Positions 44,784 through 53,533 of a stretch of DNA of 64,000 bases are shown in pieces. How positions within the stretch are numbered: the stretch's first letter is position 1; each line of letters opens with the position of its first letter. The stretch is from contig NZ_CP104578.1 in the NCBI RefSeq assembly GCF_036826855.1, forward strand, positions 992,001 to 1,056,000, read 5' to 3'. The notes below the pieces were generated by a model, which saw only the letters and a program-made list of their open reading frames with translations, was not told where the DNA came from and did no database searches. Position numbers and translations under genes: made by a program. The DNA is from Streptomyces sp. SJL17-4. Lineage in GTDB: Bacteria > Actinomycetota > Actinomycetes > Streptomycetales > Streptomycetaceae.

Positions 44784-47516
44784 TCACGCGGGCAGGTGGT
44801 CGCCGACGAGGGCGAGGTTCTGGATGGCGGCCAGGCCGTACAGGGCCGTGGTGTTGGTGCTGATCCACAGGTGTTCGTAGCCCGGTTCGAGGGCGGCCGG
44901 CCCCTGGACGGGTGTCTTGTTCCAGACCATGGCGGCGGTGTAGCCGTCGCTCTTGTCGAACTTGGCCCAGGCGCGCTGGGCGAGCTTGGTGTCGTTCGAC
45001 TGGGCGGCCGCGTAGGCGTCCTGGCGCGAGTGGCCCTGGAAGAGGAGGAGGGTGCCGAAGTTCTTGCCGTAGCGGGCGGCCTGTTCGGTCTTGGTGGCGT
45101 TGAAGTAGCGGCAGTAATCGAGCCAGGCGCTCTTGAACTGCGGCATGTCGACGAGGTCGATGAGCTCGGCGCACATCTCGACCAGGCCGAACATGGCGGA
45201 GAGATGGGAGACGCCGACGACGGGTTCGGTCGCGACGGCGAACCGGCCGGTGTCGAGGTCGTAGAGACCGGTGCCCTGGACGAAGCCGTTGGGCTGGGCG
45301 GCGATGGTCTCCATGGTGGAGCGCAGCCGGGCCTCGGCCTTGGCGGCCTTGGGTCCGCCGCGCTCCCATTCGGTGAGCCAGGCGGCGGCGAGACCGCTCC
45401 AGTCGGTGCCGAAGCCGATGGAGAGGGCGTGCCGGTCGGGGGTGTAGGGCTCGGTGCGGATCTTGCGGATGGGGTCGAGGGCGAGGAAGGTCTCGTCGGA
45501 GTCGACCAGGTCGTGCATGAGGTCGCCGACGCGTTCGTCGGCGGTGAGGAAGTAGTAGGGGCGGCGGTAGACGGCGGTGGAGATGCGCTGCTGCTTCGCG
45601 CTGTCGGCGAAGTGCTGGACGCCGTGGCGGGTGCCGAGGCCGGCCCACGTACCGAGGTGGTAGACGTCGACCTCGCCGGTGTGCCGGGTCATGGCCTCGG
45701 CGAAGCGGAAGATGTCGGCGCGGCCGGAGCGGAGGTAGGCGTACCAGAGCCACAGGTCGGGCGAGAGCTCGGAGTTGTCCCAGGCGTAGCCGCCGACGTC
45801 GTACCGCCACTGGTGCCGGTCCTCGTCGTAGGTGTGCATGATGTCGCCGTAGTCCCAGAAGCCGTACCAACGGCGCTGCTCCACCTGGTCCTTGTAGTAG
45901 GTGAAGAGGTAGTCGAGGCGGTCCTCGATCGTCGCCCTGGCGGGGGTGGAGCGGTCGACGGGTGAGAACAGTCCGCCGAACACCCGGGCGCGGACGAGGT
46001 CTTCGGGGCTGACGGCGAGCTGGGGCGGGGTACGGACGGCGGCGGCCTGGTCGACGAGCGTCGAGGCGGTGGGGGTGGCGGCGTTGGCCCAGAACATCAG
46101 CTCACTGGTGCGGGCGATGCCGTAGGGAGTGCCGAAGCCGGGCTCGTGGTCCTCGTAGGTGATGTTGAGGCCTTCGAGCTGCTCGGGGAAGGTGTCCTGG
46201 CCCATGCCGTCGTGGTAGAAGCGCAGGTCCATGGGCTGGGCCTCGGGCGACCAGAGCCAGAGTGTGACCTCGGCCTCGTCGCCGGCGGCGTTCCGGATGT
46301 CGAGCTGGGCGGGGTGCTTCTGCCAGAAGTCCCGCAGGCCGAAGGAGAGTCCGCCGGTCACGCCGCCGACGTAGCCGAAGCCGCTCGCGCGCCGGCCGCC
46401 GCCCGCCGGTATCCAGCCGCGGCCGGGCTTGGTGCGCTTGCGGAGGGCGAAGCCGTCGGCGGAGAGCTGGGCGAGGGTGTAGTCGCCCCAGGTCGGGACG
46501 TACTGCATGCGGGTGGTGACGCGCTGGTCCCAGGTGGCGGGGTCGGGCAGCTTCTCCCCCTTGACCTGGGCGGTGCGGACGGCGGCGCCGGGGTCGCGGC
46601 GCAGTCCGGTGACGCCCTGGACGGCCTCGGTGAGGAATCCGGCGCCCTCGCCGGCGATCCGGACGTGCCGGTCGTAGGCGGCGTCGCGCATCGGGACGGT
46701 GAAGCGGACTCCGAGCCCGCGGATGAAGTCCTTGTTCTGGTCGCCGTCGTAGGTGATCGTGTGGACCATACGGAACGACTCGGAGCCCGCGTAGAAGTAG
46801 AGGCGGACCGAGAACGGCAGCCAGCTGCGGCTGCCCTTGCGGTGCTTGCCGTCGACGCGGACCACGGCCCGGACGGGACCGCGCTGTTCGACGACGGCGC
46901 CGGAGATCTCGCCGTCGAACCGCTCCCACTTGGCGTTGCCCTGGTCGCCGTCGTCGAGGTCGCTCTGCCGGAGCAGGACGAGCCGGCCGTCGGTGGCGAT
47001 CTTCACGCCGTCGCGGGTCACGGACTCGACGAGCTTCCCGCCGTCCTTGGAGACGACGGCCCGGACGGTGCCGGTGTCGATGGTGATCCGGCGGCCGGTC
47101 TCGGTGACGGAGACGGTCTTCGCGGCGGTCGCGGGGGTGCCGGGCGCGAGGGTGAACCGCTCGGCCCCGGCGGCCTCGGGCCCGACGGCGTGCGCGGTCC
47201 ACTTGAGGGAGCCGTCGGGCCAGCGGGCGGTGGTCCAGGTCTGTACGGGGACGTCGGCGCCGTCGGCGGTGGTGAGGGCGAAGGCCCGGTCGCCGGGGTG
47301 GACGCCCTTGGGCCAGGCGACGCCGAAGGTCGACCCGGCGGCGGCGCCGAGCCCACCGGGCTCCAGCCAGCTGACGCTCGCGGGCCGGTCGGCCGCCGGA
47401 ACCTCCGCGGGTACGGCGGCCCGGGCGTCCCCACGCCCGAGCGCCCAGCTGAACTGAGCGGCGGCCCCGGCCACGGCGGCGGCCTTGAGGAGGGAGCGAC
47501 GAGGTATGGCGGACAC
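44784..47516 (-). CDS. Secreted exo-rhamnogalacturonan lyase-like protein (PL26/YetA type)
   Basis: A 910-residue secreted protein. Tat signal IPRRSLLKAAAVAGAAAQFSWALG. The rest follows the three-part PcRGLX/YetA architecture: N-terminal beta domain (ASVSWLEPGGLG, GVAWPKGVHPGD), a central beta-sandwich (SWLPFSVRLYFYAGSESFRMVHTITYDGDQNKDFIRGLGVRF) and an (alpha/alpha) barrel (WYGFWDYGDIMHTYDEDRHQWRYDVGGYAWDN). Homologues are exo-lyases that release the terminal disaccharide from rhamnogalacturonan-I. GTG at 47516 follows AAAGGAGATCCC; the ATG at 47531 overlaps that site and is rejected. Confidence 0.85.
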   Translation of the reverse strand: MSAIPRRSLLKAAAVAGAAAQFSWALGRGDARAAVPAEVPAADRPASVSWLEPGGLGAAAGSTFGVAWPKGVHPGDRAFALTTADGADVPVQTWTTARWPDGSLKWTAHAVGPEAAGAERFTLAPGTPATAAKTVSVTETGRRITIDTGTVRAVVSKDGGKLVESVTRDGVKIATDGRLVLLRQSDLDDGDQGNAKWERFDGEISGAVVEQRGPVRAVVRVDGKHRKGSRSWLPFSVRLYFYAGSESFRMVHTITYDGDQNKDFIRGLGVRFTVPMRDAAYDRHVRIAGEGAGFLTEAVQGVTGLRRDPGAAVRTAQVKGEKLPDPATWDQRVTTRMQYVPTWGDYTLAQLSADGFALRKRTKPGRGWIPAGGGRRASGFGYVGGVTGGLSFGLRDFWQKHPAQLDIRNAAGDEAEVTLWLWSPEAQPMDLRFYHDGMGQDTFPEQLEGLNITYEDHEPGFGTPYGIARTSELMFWANAATPTASTLVDQAAAVRTPPQLAVSPEDLVRARVFGGLFSPVDRSTPARATIEDRLDYLFTYYKDQVEQRRWYGFWDYGDIMHTYDEDRHQWRYDVGGYAWDNSELSPDLWLWYAYLRSGRADIFRFAEAMTRHTGEVDVYHLGTWAGLGTRHGVQHFADSAKQQRISTAVYRRPYYFLTADERVGDLMHDLVDSDETFLALDPIRKIRTEPYTPDRHALSIGFGTDWSGLAAAWLTEWERGGPKAAKAEARLRSTMETIAAQPNGFVQGTGLYDLDTGRFAVATEPVVGVSHLSAMFGLVEMCAELIDLVDMPQFKSAWLDYCRYFNATKTEQAARYGKNFGTLLLFQGHSRQDAYAAAQSNDTKLAQRAWAKFDKSDGYTAAMVWNKTPVQGPAALEPGYEHLWISTNTTALYGLAAIQNLALVGDHLPA

Positions 47517-47608
47517 GGGATCTCCTTTCATGGGCATGCGGATGGCATGCGTGCGGAAGCGGAAGGTACGGGGGACGGGGGCCACGTCGGTCGGCCGCCG
47601 CCCCCTCC

Positions 47609-47811
47609 GTGTGGGCAGTTGTCCCGCAGGGCGGGACGGGTGGGCACACGGGACGGCGCCCTCTGGCGGCGCCTCCGCCCCTTGTGCCTGGACCCGCACC
47701 AACAATCGCGGCGCGCACCCGGTGCGGGTCCAGGCGCGGGAGCCTAGGCCCGGCACGGGGCGCCGTCCGTTGTGCCCGCCCGTCCCACCCTGCGGGACGA
47801 TTGCCCACAAC
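47609..47811. repeat. MITE-like inverted-repeat element
   Basis: About 52-base inverted ends: GTGTGGGCAGTTGTCCCGCA... (47609-47660) and its near-complement 47759-47811, which ends ...TGCGGGACGATTGCCCACAAC. Inside is a perfect 15-bp inverted pair GCCTGGACCCGCACC (47686-47700) and GGTGCGGGTCCAGGC (47721-47735). No gene. Resembles the intergenic GTGGGCA..CCCGCAGGG..GGGACGG palindromic elements common in Streptomyces. It sits inside the operon between DUF624 and the lyase gene. Confidence 0.75.
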
Positions 47812-47890
47812 GGGGGTGGCGGGGGGCACCGCCCCGGCGGGGCGAAAGCCACAACGGGGGGGGCGGCGTGGGCGCGGCCCACAACGGGGG
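47805..47890. repeat. three copies of CCACAACGGGGG
   Basis: The 12-mer CCACAACGGGGG ends the MITE-like element (47805-47816) and recurs at 47849-47860 and 47879-47890, right against the DUF624 stop. It may mark the ends of older nested insertions. Confidence 0.65.
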
Positions 47891-47892
47891 GG

Positions 47893-48468
47893 TCAGGCGC
47901 CCGGTAGGGCCGCGCGGCGTTCCGTCGCCAGCGTCGCCGCGACCAGGATGCCCAGGGCCGGCAGGGCCAGCGGTGCGGAGAACCAGGCCGACGCGGCGAT
48001 CACCGCCAGGCCGCAGACGACGAGCAGGGAGCCCGCCGGGTCGCGCAGCGCTCGGCGCGCCGCGGGGCCGAGCAGGGCCCGCCAGCGCAGGCCAGGCCGC
48101 CACGTCGTGGCCGCCCGCAGCAGGGCGACGGTCAGCCAGAGCGCCGCGAGGATCGCGAGGGCGCCCACGGCCCGCCCGCCGGGCACCGGCAGCGCCCGTA
48201 CGAACGCGAGGTCGGCGGCCACCAGGGCGAGCACGGCCCCGTAGCCGAGGCCCGCCGACAGGCCCCCGCCCTTCAGCGCCGCACGCACGTCGGCGACGAA
48301 GAACCGCAGTCCGCTCTCCTCGTCCCCCGTCCAGCGCCGCAGGTGCGCCGCGCCGGCCGCGAGCGCCGCCGGGAGCGTGACGAGGGGCAGCGCGGCGACG
48401 GCGATCCACACCCCCACGAGCAGACACTCGGCGAAGACGGCGAACCGCGCCAGGAACCGGGCTCTCAT
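47893..48468 (-). CDS. DUF624 (YesL-like) membrane protein
   Basis: A 191-residue membrane protein with about five helices. The start MRARFLARFAVFAECLLVGVWIAVAALPLVTLPAALAAG is typical of DUF624/YesL. In Bacillus, yesL heads the rhamnogalacturonan cluster with yesOPQ, and DUF624 genes go with carbohydrate ABC systems; the function is not established. Here it follows the MalG-type permease by 14 bases, so the association is kept. Confidence 0.8.
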   Translation of the reverse strand: MRARFLARFAVFAECLLVGVWIAVAALPLVTLPAALAAGAAHLRRWTGDEESGLRFFVADVRAALKGGGLSAGLGYGAVLALVAADLAFVRALPVPGGRAVGALAILAALWLTVALLRAATTWRPGLRWRALLGPAARRALRDPAGSLLVVCGLAVIAASAWFSAPLALPALGILVAATLATERRAALPGA

Positions 48469-48482
48469 CTCGGCACCGCCCC

Positions 48483-49358
48483 TCAGCCCTTGAGGCCGGA
48501 CGTGGCCATGCCGTCGATGAGGTACCGCTGGAAGGCGAGGAAGAACGCGACCACCGGCAGCAGTGCCACCAGCGACATCGCGATCATGCCGCCGTAGTTG
48601 GCGACGCCGTCCTGGTCGACGAACATCTTGAGGCCGAGCGAGACCGTGTACTTCTCGGGTTCGTTGAGGTAGATCAGCGGGCCCATGAAGTCGTTCCACG
48701 CGTTGATGAAGGTGAAGATCGCGCTGGTGATGAGCGCGGGGCGGCACAGCGGCAGCACGATCGACCAGTACGTCCGCAGGTGCCCGCAGCCGTCGAGCCG
48801 CGCCGCCTCGTCGAGTTCCTTCGGCAGTCCACGCATGAACTGGAGCATCAGGAAGACGAAGAAGGCATCTGTGGCCAGGTACTTGCCGAGCAGCAACGGC
48901 GTGTAGGTGTTGATGAGTTCGAGCTTCTGGAACAGCACGTACTGCGGGATGAGCAGCACGTGGTACGGCAGGAGCAGCGTGCCGATCATCGCGGTGAAGA
49001 GCAGTCCGCGCCCGGCGAAGCGGACCTTGGCGAAGGCGTAGGCCGCGAGGGAGCTGGAGAGGACCACGCCGATGACCGAACCGACGGCCAGGAAGAGGGA
49101 GTTGCCGAAGAAGGTGGTGATGGGGATGTCGGCGATGCCGTCGGCGAGGCGCCGGTAGTTGTCGGTGATGGGTTCGGTGGGGAAGAGGGAGAGGCTGCCG
49201 ACGATCTCGTCGTTCGGCTTGAAGGAGCCACCGATGACCCACACCACGGGGTAGAGGATGACCGCGAGGACGGCGAGGGCTCCGAGGTGCCAGGCGAGCG
49301 AGCCGGCCGAGCGGCCCGCTCCCGCCCGCGCGCCGGTCCGGGTGCGTACGAGGCTCAT
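48483..49358 (-). CDS. ABC sugar permease (MalG/YesQ type)
   Basis: A 291-residue permease, six helices (HLGALAVLAVILYPVVWVIGG), EAA loop KELDEAARLDGCGHLRTYWSIVLPLC and the family C-terminus RYLIDGMATSGLKG. ATGA overlap with the MalF-type gene. Part of the importer expected to carry rhamnogalacturonan oligosaccharides. Confidence 0.92.
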   Translation of the reverse strand: MSLVRTRTGARAGAGRSAGSLAWHLGALAVLAVILYPVVWVIGGSFKPNDEIVGSLSLFPTEPITDNYRRLADGIADIPITTFFGNSLFLAVGSVIGVVLSSSLAAYAFAKVRFAGRGLLFTAMIGTLLLPYHVLLIPQYVLFQKLELINTYTPLLLGKYLATDAFFVFLMLQFMRGLPKELDEAARLDGCGHLRTYWSIVLPLCRPALITSAIFTFINAWNDFMGPLIYLNEPEKYTVSLGLKMFVDQDGVANYGGMIAMSLVALLPVVAFFLAFQRYLIDGMATSGLKG

Positions 49359-50437
49359 CGGGCCCCCTCCTCGTAGTGCACCCAGCGCCGCTGGGACCAG
49401 AAAAGGAACGCCGTGACCAGGGCGACGGCGAGCAGCAGCATCCATGCCATCGCCGAGGCGAGGCCCATCCGGCTGTTCTCGAAGCCCTGGATGTAGAGGT
49501 AGCAGGTGTAGACGAGGGTGCCGTCGGCCGGTCCGCAGGCGTTGCCCTGGCTGCCGATGATGTAGGCCGATCCGAAGATCTGGAAGGAGTGGATGGTCTC
49601 CAGGAGCACGTTGAAGAAGAGCACCGGGGAGATCATCGGCAGGGTGATGCTCCAGAATCTCCGCCAGGGGCCCGCGCCGTCGACCTGCGCCGCCTCGTAC
49701 AGCTCGCGCGGCACCTGTTTGAGTCCGGCCAGGAAGATGACCATGGGGGCGCCGAACTGCCAGACCGTGAGCGCGACGAGGCTGTAGATGATCCGGTCGG
49801 GGTCGCCGATCCAGCCGCCGGCCTCCATGCCGAGGAACTGCTGTCCGCGGTCGATGGCGGCCCCGTCGGAGAACAGCGCCCGCCAGACGATGGCGATGGA
49901 GACACTGGCGCCGACGAGCGAGGGGGCGTAGAACGCGGCCCGGTAGAAGCCCTGTCCGCGGCGGCTCTGGTTGAGCAGCAGCGCGACGCCGAGTGCCGCG
50001 GCGAGTTTGAGCGGGGTGCCGATCACCACGTACCAGCTGGTCACCTCGACGGAGGTGCGCCAGCGGGGGTCGCCGAACATCTCGGTGAAGTTGTCGAAGC
50101 CGACCCACTGCGGGGCGTCGAAGAGGTTGTAGTCGGTGAACGCGAAGTAGAGCGAGGCGACCATGGGCCCCGCGGTGAGCAGGAGGAAGCCGGCGATCCA
50201 GGGGGACATGAAGAGATAGCCGGCGAGGTTCTCACGGCGGGCCCGGCCGCGCGGCCCGGCGCCGCCCTTCCGGCCCGCCCCGCCGCTCTGCCCGGTGCCG
50301 CCGGGCTTCGGGCGCGGGCGCGTCCCGCCGGGGCCGACGTCCGCGGCTGCGGTCGTCGGCTCCGGCACGGTCGGCGGCACGGGGTGCGGTACGGGGTTCG
50401 ACCCGGCGTTCGGTACGGAGGTCACGGCGGCGTCCAT
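49355..50437 (-). CDS. ABC sugar permease (MalF/YesP type)
   Basis: A 360-residue permease. A long Pro/Gly-rich cytoplasmic tail (about 70 residues) precedes six helices (LAGYLFMSPWIAGFLLLTAGPMV); the EAA loop is ELYEAAQVDGAGPWRRFWSITLP. TGATG overlap with the binding-protein stop shows tight coupling. Confidence 0.92.
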   Translation of the reverse strand: MDAAVTSVPNAGSNPVPHPVPPTVPEPTTAAADVGPGGTRPRPKPGGTGQSGGAGRKGGAGPRGRARRENLAGYLFMSPWIAGFLLLTAGPMVASLYFAFTDYNLFDAPQWVGFDNFTEMFGDPRWRTSVEVTSWYVVIGTPLKLAAALGVALLLNQSRRGQGFYRAAFYAPSLVGASVSIAIVWRALFSDGAAIDRGQQFLGMEAGGWIGDPDRIIYSLVALTVWQFGAPMVIFLAGLKQVPRELYEAAQVDGAGPWRRFWSITLPMISPVLFFNVLLETIHSFQIFGSAYIIGSQGNACGPADGTLVYTCYLYIQGFENSRMGLASAMAWMLLLAVALVTAFLFWSQRRWVHYEEGAR

Positions 50438-51720
50438 CAGGCGGAGAGCGCCGTCTTCGCCTCGGTGAAGAACTGCTTCACCGCGTCCGGGACGGGCCTC
50501 GTGCCCAGCGACATCTCCTCGCCGAGCCGCAGGAAGGCGGCCTCGGTGACGTCGGCGCCCGCCGGGTGCGGAGTGATGGGCTCCAGGACGCGGGACTCCA
50601 CCAGCTGCTTCTCGTACGCGGCGATCTGCTTGCCGACCGCGTCGCTCGGCACGTACGCGTCGTACTGGGCCGTGGTGGCCGGGACGCCGCGGTCGTAGCC
50701 CATGATCTTCCCGACCTCCGGGTCGTGCACCATGAAGTCGATGAACTGGGCTACTTCCTTGGGGTGCTTGGTGCGCCGGGAGCCGCTGAGCATGAGCGAG
50801 CCGAGGTACTGGCCGGTCTTTCGGCCGTCGGTGGTCGGGATGGGGGCGAGACCGTACTGGCTCTTGCCCTCGGAGGCGTAGCGGACGGTGAAGTTGTCCC
50901 AGGTGAACTCGCAGGCGGCGAGTTCGGCGGTGACCGCCGACTTCGGCTTGGCCTGGATGGTCCGCTTCGGGTCGGCGTAGATGCCGGACTTCACACCCTG
51001 GTGCGCCTTGGTCCACCAGTCCGTCAGATCCGCCTCGGTGAAGCCGAGTCCGGCGGTGGTGAAGAAGGCCTTGCCCTGCTGGCGCAGGTAGAGGTCGTAC
51101 AGGTACATGATTCCGTAGGGGCCGGCGTCTCCGGCGCGGCCCTGGGTGTCGCGGATCTTGGCGAGGGCGGCGTGGTACTCGTCCCAGGTCCACCCGGCCT
51201 TGGGGGCGACGCCCGCCTTGCCGAAGACGGTCTGGTCGACGACCAGGGCCATCGAGTTGCTGCCGACGGGTATGCCGAGGAGCTTGCCGTCGACCTCGCC
51301 GAACTTCTCCAGGCCGGCCCGGAAGCCGTCGAGCCGGAGGTTGCCCTGCTCGGCCTGCTCGCGCAGGTCGAGCAGGACGTTCTTCGCGTCGTACTTGCGC
51401 AGGAAGCCGATGGCGTTCTGGAAGACGTCGGGGGCGTTGCCGCCCGAGGCCTGGGTGTTGAACTTCTTCCAGAAGTCGGCGTACGGCTGGAAGTCGGTCT
51501 TGATCTTGATCTTCGGGTGCTTCTTCTCGAAGAGGGCGATCGTCTGGTTGATCCGCTTGGCCCGGTCATCGGAGCCCCACCAGGCGTACCGGAGGGTGAC
51601 GGTGCCGTCCCCGGATCCGGAGCCGGTGCCGCATCCCGCGGCGGTCAGGCCGAGTGCCGCCAGTGACCCGCCTGCGAACTTCAGCAGATTCCGACGGTCG
51701 ACAGTGCTTTGAGTACGCAC
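50437..51720 (-). CDS. ABC sugar-binding lipoprotein (YesO type)
   Basis: A 427-residue binding protein with a combined Tat and lipoprotein signal (DRRNLLKFAGGSLAALGLTAAGC, Cys about 30). The mature part is a type-1 binding fold (VTLRYAWWGSDDRAKRINQTIALFEKKHPKIKI). First gene of the operon binding protein-permease-permease-DUF624-PL26-CE12. Starts at GTG after GGGAGGAC. Two AAGCGCTT operators lie 40 and 102 bases upstream. Confidence 0.9.
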   Translation of the reverse strand: MRTQSTVDRRNLLKFAGGSLAALGLTAAGCGTGSGSGDGTVTLRYAWWGSDDRAKRINQTIALFEKKHPKIKIKTDFQPYADFWKKFNTQASGGNAPDVFQNAIGFLRKYDAKNVLLDLREQAEQGNLRLDGFRAGLEKFGEVDGKLLGIPVGSNSMALVVDQTVFGKAGVAPKAGWTWDEYHAALAKIRDTQGRAGDAGPYGIMYLYDLYLRQQGKAFFTTAGLGFTEADLTDWWTKAHQGVKSGIYADPKRTIQAKPKSAVTAELAACEFTWDNFTVRYASEGKSQYGLAPIPTTDGRKTGQYLGSLMLSGSRRTKHPKEVAQFIDFMVHDPEVGKIMGYDRGVPATTAQYDAYVPSDAVGKQIAAYEKQLVESRVLEPITPHPAGADVTEAAFLRLGEEMSLGTRPVPDAVKQFFTEAKTALSA

Positions 51721-51759
51721 AGTTCGTCCTCCCGCGCGTGTGATTTGAACGTTTCAGGA

Positions 51760-51767
51760 AAGCGCTT
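51760..51767. promoter_or_regulatory. LacI-type operator, rhamnogalacturonan operon (proximal)
   Basis: AAGCGCTT in GGAAAGCGCTTGCTGG, 40 bases before the binding-protein start. Confidence 0.65.
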
Positions 51768-51821
51768 GCTGGGACAAAGTAGGTTCGCCTGCCAGCCACG
51801 TCAACGCTTCGGACAGGATCT

Positions 51822-51837
51822 TTCGAAGCGCTTCGAA
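51822..51837. promoter_or_regulatory. LacI-type operator, rhamnogalacturonan operon (distal)
   Basis: Perfect 16-bp palindrome TTCGAAGCGCTTCGAA, the strongest copy of this operator in the window and the same as the site before LacI copy 1 with one extra base pair each side. Confidence 0.85.
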
Positions 51838-51906
51838 GTGCGAGCGCCGGACGGGGGTAGTGAAAGGATTCAAACAAGGCTGCCGGAGCGTCCCGCGATG
51901 TGGCCG

Positions 51907-53430
51907 TCAGCGCAGCCGGATCACGTTCCACGACATCGGCTCCAGGACGGCCCGCAGCGTCCCGTCCACGAGCGTCGCACCCGTCACCGCGTGCGGCGCG
52001 ACCCGCTCCGGCTCGTCGAGGGTGTTGGACGCCTCCGGGTCCGCGTCCGCGAGCGCGCTGTGCTCGACGACCCGGCTCAGTTCGAGTCCGCGCAGGGCGA
52101 CGTCGAGTGTCAGGGGCGCGTTCCGGCCACGGTTGACCGCGAAGACGGTGACACCGCCGTCCTCGTCGCGTACGGCCGTGGCGTGCAGCAGCGGGACGTC
52201 GCCGTACCGCTCCGTGGGATAAGTCGGCGAGTCGACGCGCACGTCGAGGACGGTTCCCCGGCCGTACCGGGAGGCCTGGGCGAAGGGGAAGAAGGTGGTC
52301 TGGCGCCAGGCGGGGCCGCCGGGCTCGGTCATGATCGGGGCGATCACGTTGACCAGCTGGGCGAGACAGGCGACGGCGACCCGGTCGGCGTGCCGGAGCA
52401 GGGTGATGAGGAGGCTGCCGAACACGACGGCGTCGGTGACCGTGTAGACGTCCTCCAGGAGGCGCGGGGCCTCCTGCCAGTCCTCCACCGGGTGGGGGTT
52501 GGGCCTGCGCTGGTACCAGACGTTCCACTCGTCGAAGGAGAGGGTGAGCCGCTTCGCCGACTTCAGCCGCGCCCCGACGTGGTCGCAGGTGGCGACGACC
52601 TCCTGGATGAAGGCCTCCATCTCGACGGCCGAGGCGAGGAAGGAGTCGCGGTCGCCGTCGGTCTCCTCGTAGTAGGCGTGCAGCGAGACGTGGTCGACGA
52701 CCTCGTACGTCTCGGCGAGGACGGTGGCCTCCCAGGCGGCGAAGGTGGGAAGTCCGCGCGCGGAGCTGCCGCAGGCGACGAGTTCGAGGCCGGGGTCGAT
52801 CTGACGCAGGGCACGCGCGGTCTGGGCGGCGAGCCGGCCGTACTCCTCGGCGGTCTTCTGCCCGGTCTGCCAGGTGCCGTCCATCTCGTTGCCCAGGCAC
52901 CAGAGGCGGATGCCGAAGGGGTCCTTGTCGCCGTGGGCGACCCGGCGGTCGGAGAGTTCGGTGCCGCCGGGGTGGTTGGCGTACTCGACGAGGTCCATCG
53001 CCTCGGTGATGCCCCGGGTGCCGAGGTTGAGCGCCATCATCGGCTCGGCCTGCGGGCCGACCTTCCGCAGGAAGGCGATGAACTCGCCCAGGCCGAAGCG
53101 GTTGGTCTCGGTGGACCGCCAGGCGACGTCGAGTCGACGCGGGCGCTCCTCGACGGGCCCGACACCGTCCTCCCAGCGGTAGCCGGAGACGAAGTTGCCG
53201 CCGGGGTAGCGGATCGCGGTGACCCCCAGCTCGCGGACGAGTTCCAGCACGTCGGTGCGGAGTCCGTCCTCGTCGGCGGCGGGGTGGCCGGGCTCGTGGA
53301 TGCCGGTGTAGACGCAGCGGCCGAGGTGCTCGACGAAGGAGCCGAAGAGTCGGGGGTCGACGGGGCCGACGGTGAAGTCGGGGTCGAGGGTGAAACGAGC
53401 GGTGCGGGTGGTGCGTTCGGTGCGGGACAC
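51907..53430 (-). CDS. abfA: GH51 alpha-L-arabinofuranosidase
   Basis: A 507-residue intracellular arabinofuranosidase. Hallmarks: DPRLFGSFVEHLGRCVYTGI at the start, RYPGGNFVSGYRWEDGVGP, acid/base E182 in LGNEMDG, nucleophile E301 in FDEWNVW, and the C-terminal beta domain (MSWNVIRLR). It frees L-arabinose from arabinan and arabinogalactan oligomers. The GTG at 53430 is set by TAGGAGGG 7 bases upstream; longer starts run through a palindrome. That palindrome (53437-53510) includes the ribosome site, see the separate entry. Confidence 0.93.
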   Translation of the reverse strand: MSRTERTTRTARFTLDPDFTVGPVDPRLFGSFVEHLGRCVYTGIHEPGHPAADEDGLRTDVLELVRELGVTAIRYPGGNFVSGYRWEDGVGPVEERPRRLDVAWRSTETNRFGLGEFIAFLRKVGPQAEPMMALNLGTRGITEAMDLVEYANHPGGTELSDRRVAHGDKDPFGIRLWCLGNEMDGTWQTGQKTAEEYGRLAAQTARALRQIDPGLELVACGSSARGLPTFAAWEATVLAETYEVVDHVSLHAYYEETDGDRDSFLASAVEMEAFIQEVVATCDHVGARLKSAKRLTLSFDEWNVWYQRRPNPHPVEDWQEAPRLLEDVYTVTDAVVFGSLLITLLRHADRVAVACLAQLVNVIAPIMTEPGGPAWRQTTFFPFAQASRYGRGTVLDVRVDSPTYPTERYGDVPLLHATAVRDEDGGVTVFAVNRGRNAPLTLDVALRGLELSRVVEHSALADADPEASNTLDEPERVAPHAVTGATLVDGTLRAVLEPMSWNVIRLR

Positions 53431-53436
53431 GCGATT

Positions 53437-53510
53437 CCCTCCTACGTTCTCGTTCAGGACGTTCGACATATCGACCAACGGTCGTATGTCCGAACGAGAA
53501 CGTAGGAGGG
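53437..53510 (-). promoter_or_regulatory. 74-base nested palindrome enclosing the abfA ribosome site
   Basis: CCCTCCTACGTTCTCGTTC (53437-53455) and GAACGAGAACGTAGGAGGG (53492-53510) are perfect 19-base complements. Between them GACATATCGACC (53465-53476) and GGTCGTATGTC (53480-53490) form an inner dyad. In an abfA transcript starting to the right of 53510 the 3' arm would hold the Shine-Dalgarno AGGAGGG paired to CCCUCCU. It may instead or also be a double operator. Confidence 0.7.
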
Positions 53511-53533
53511 GAGCTCGCGCGCGTCAATGGACC

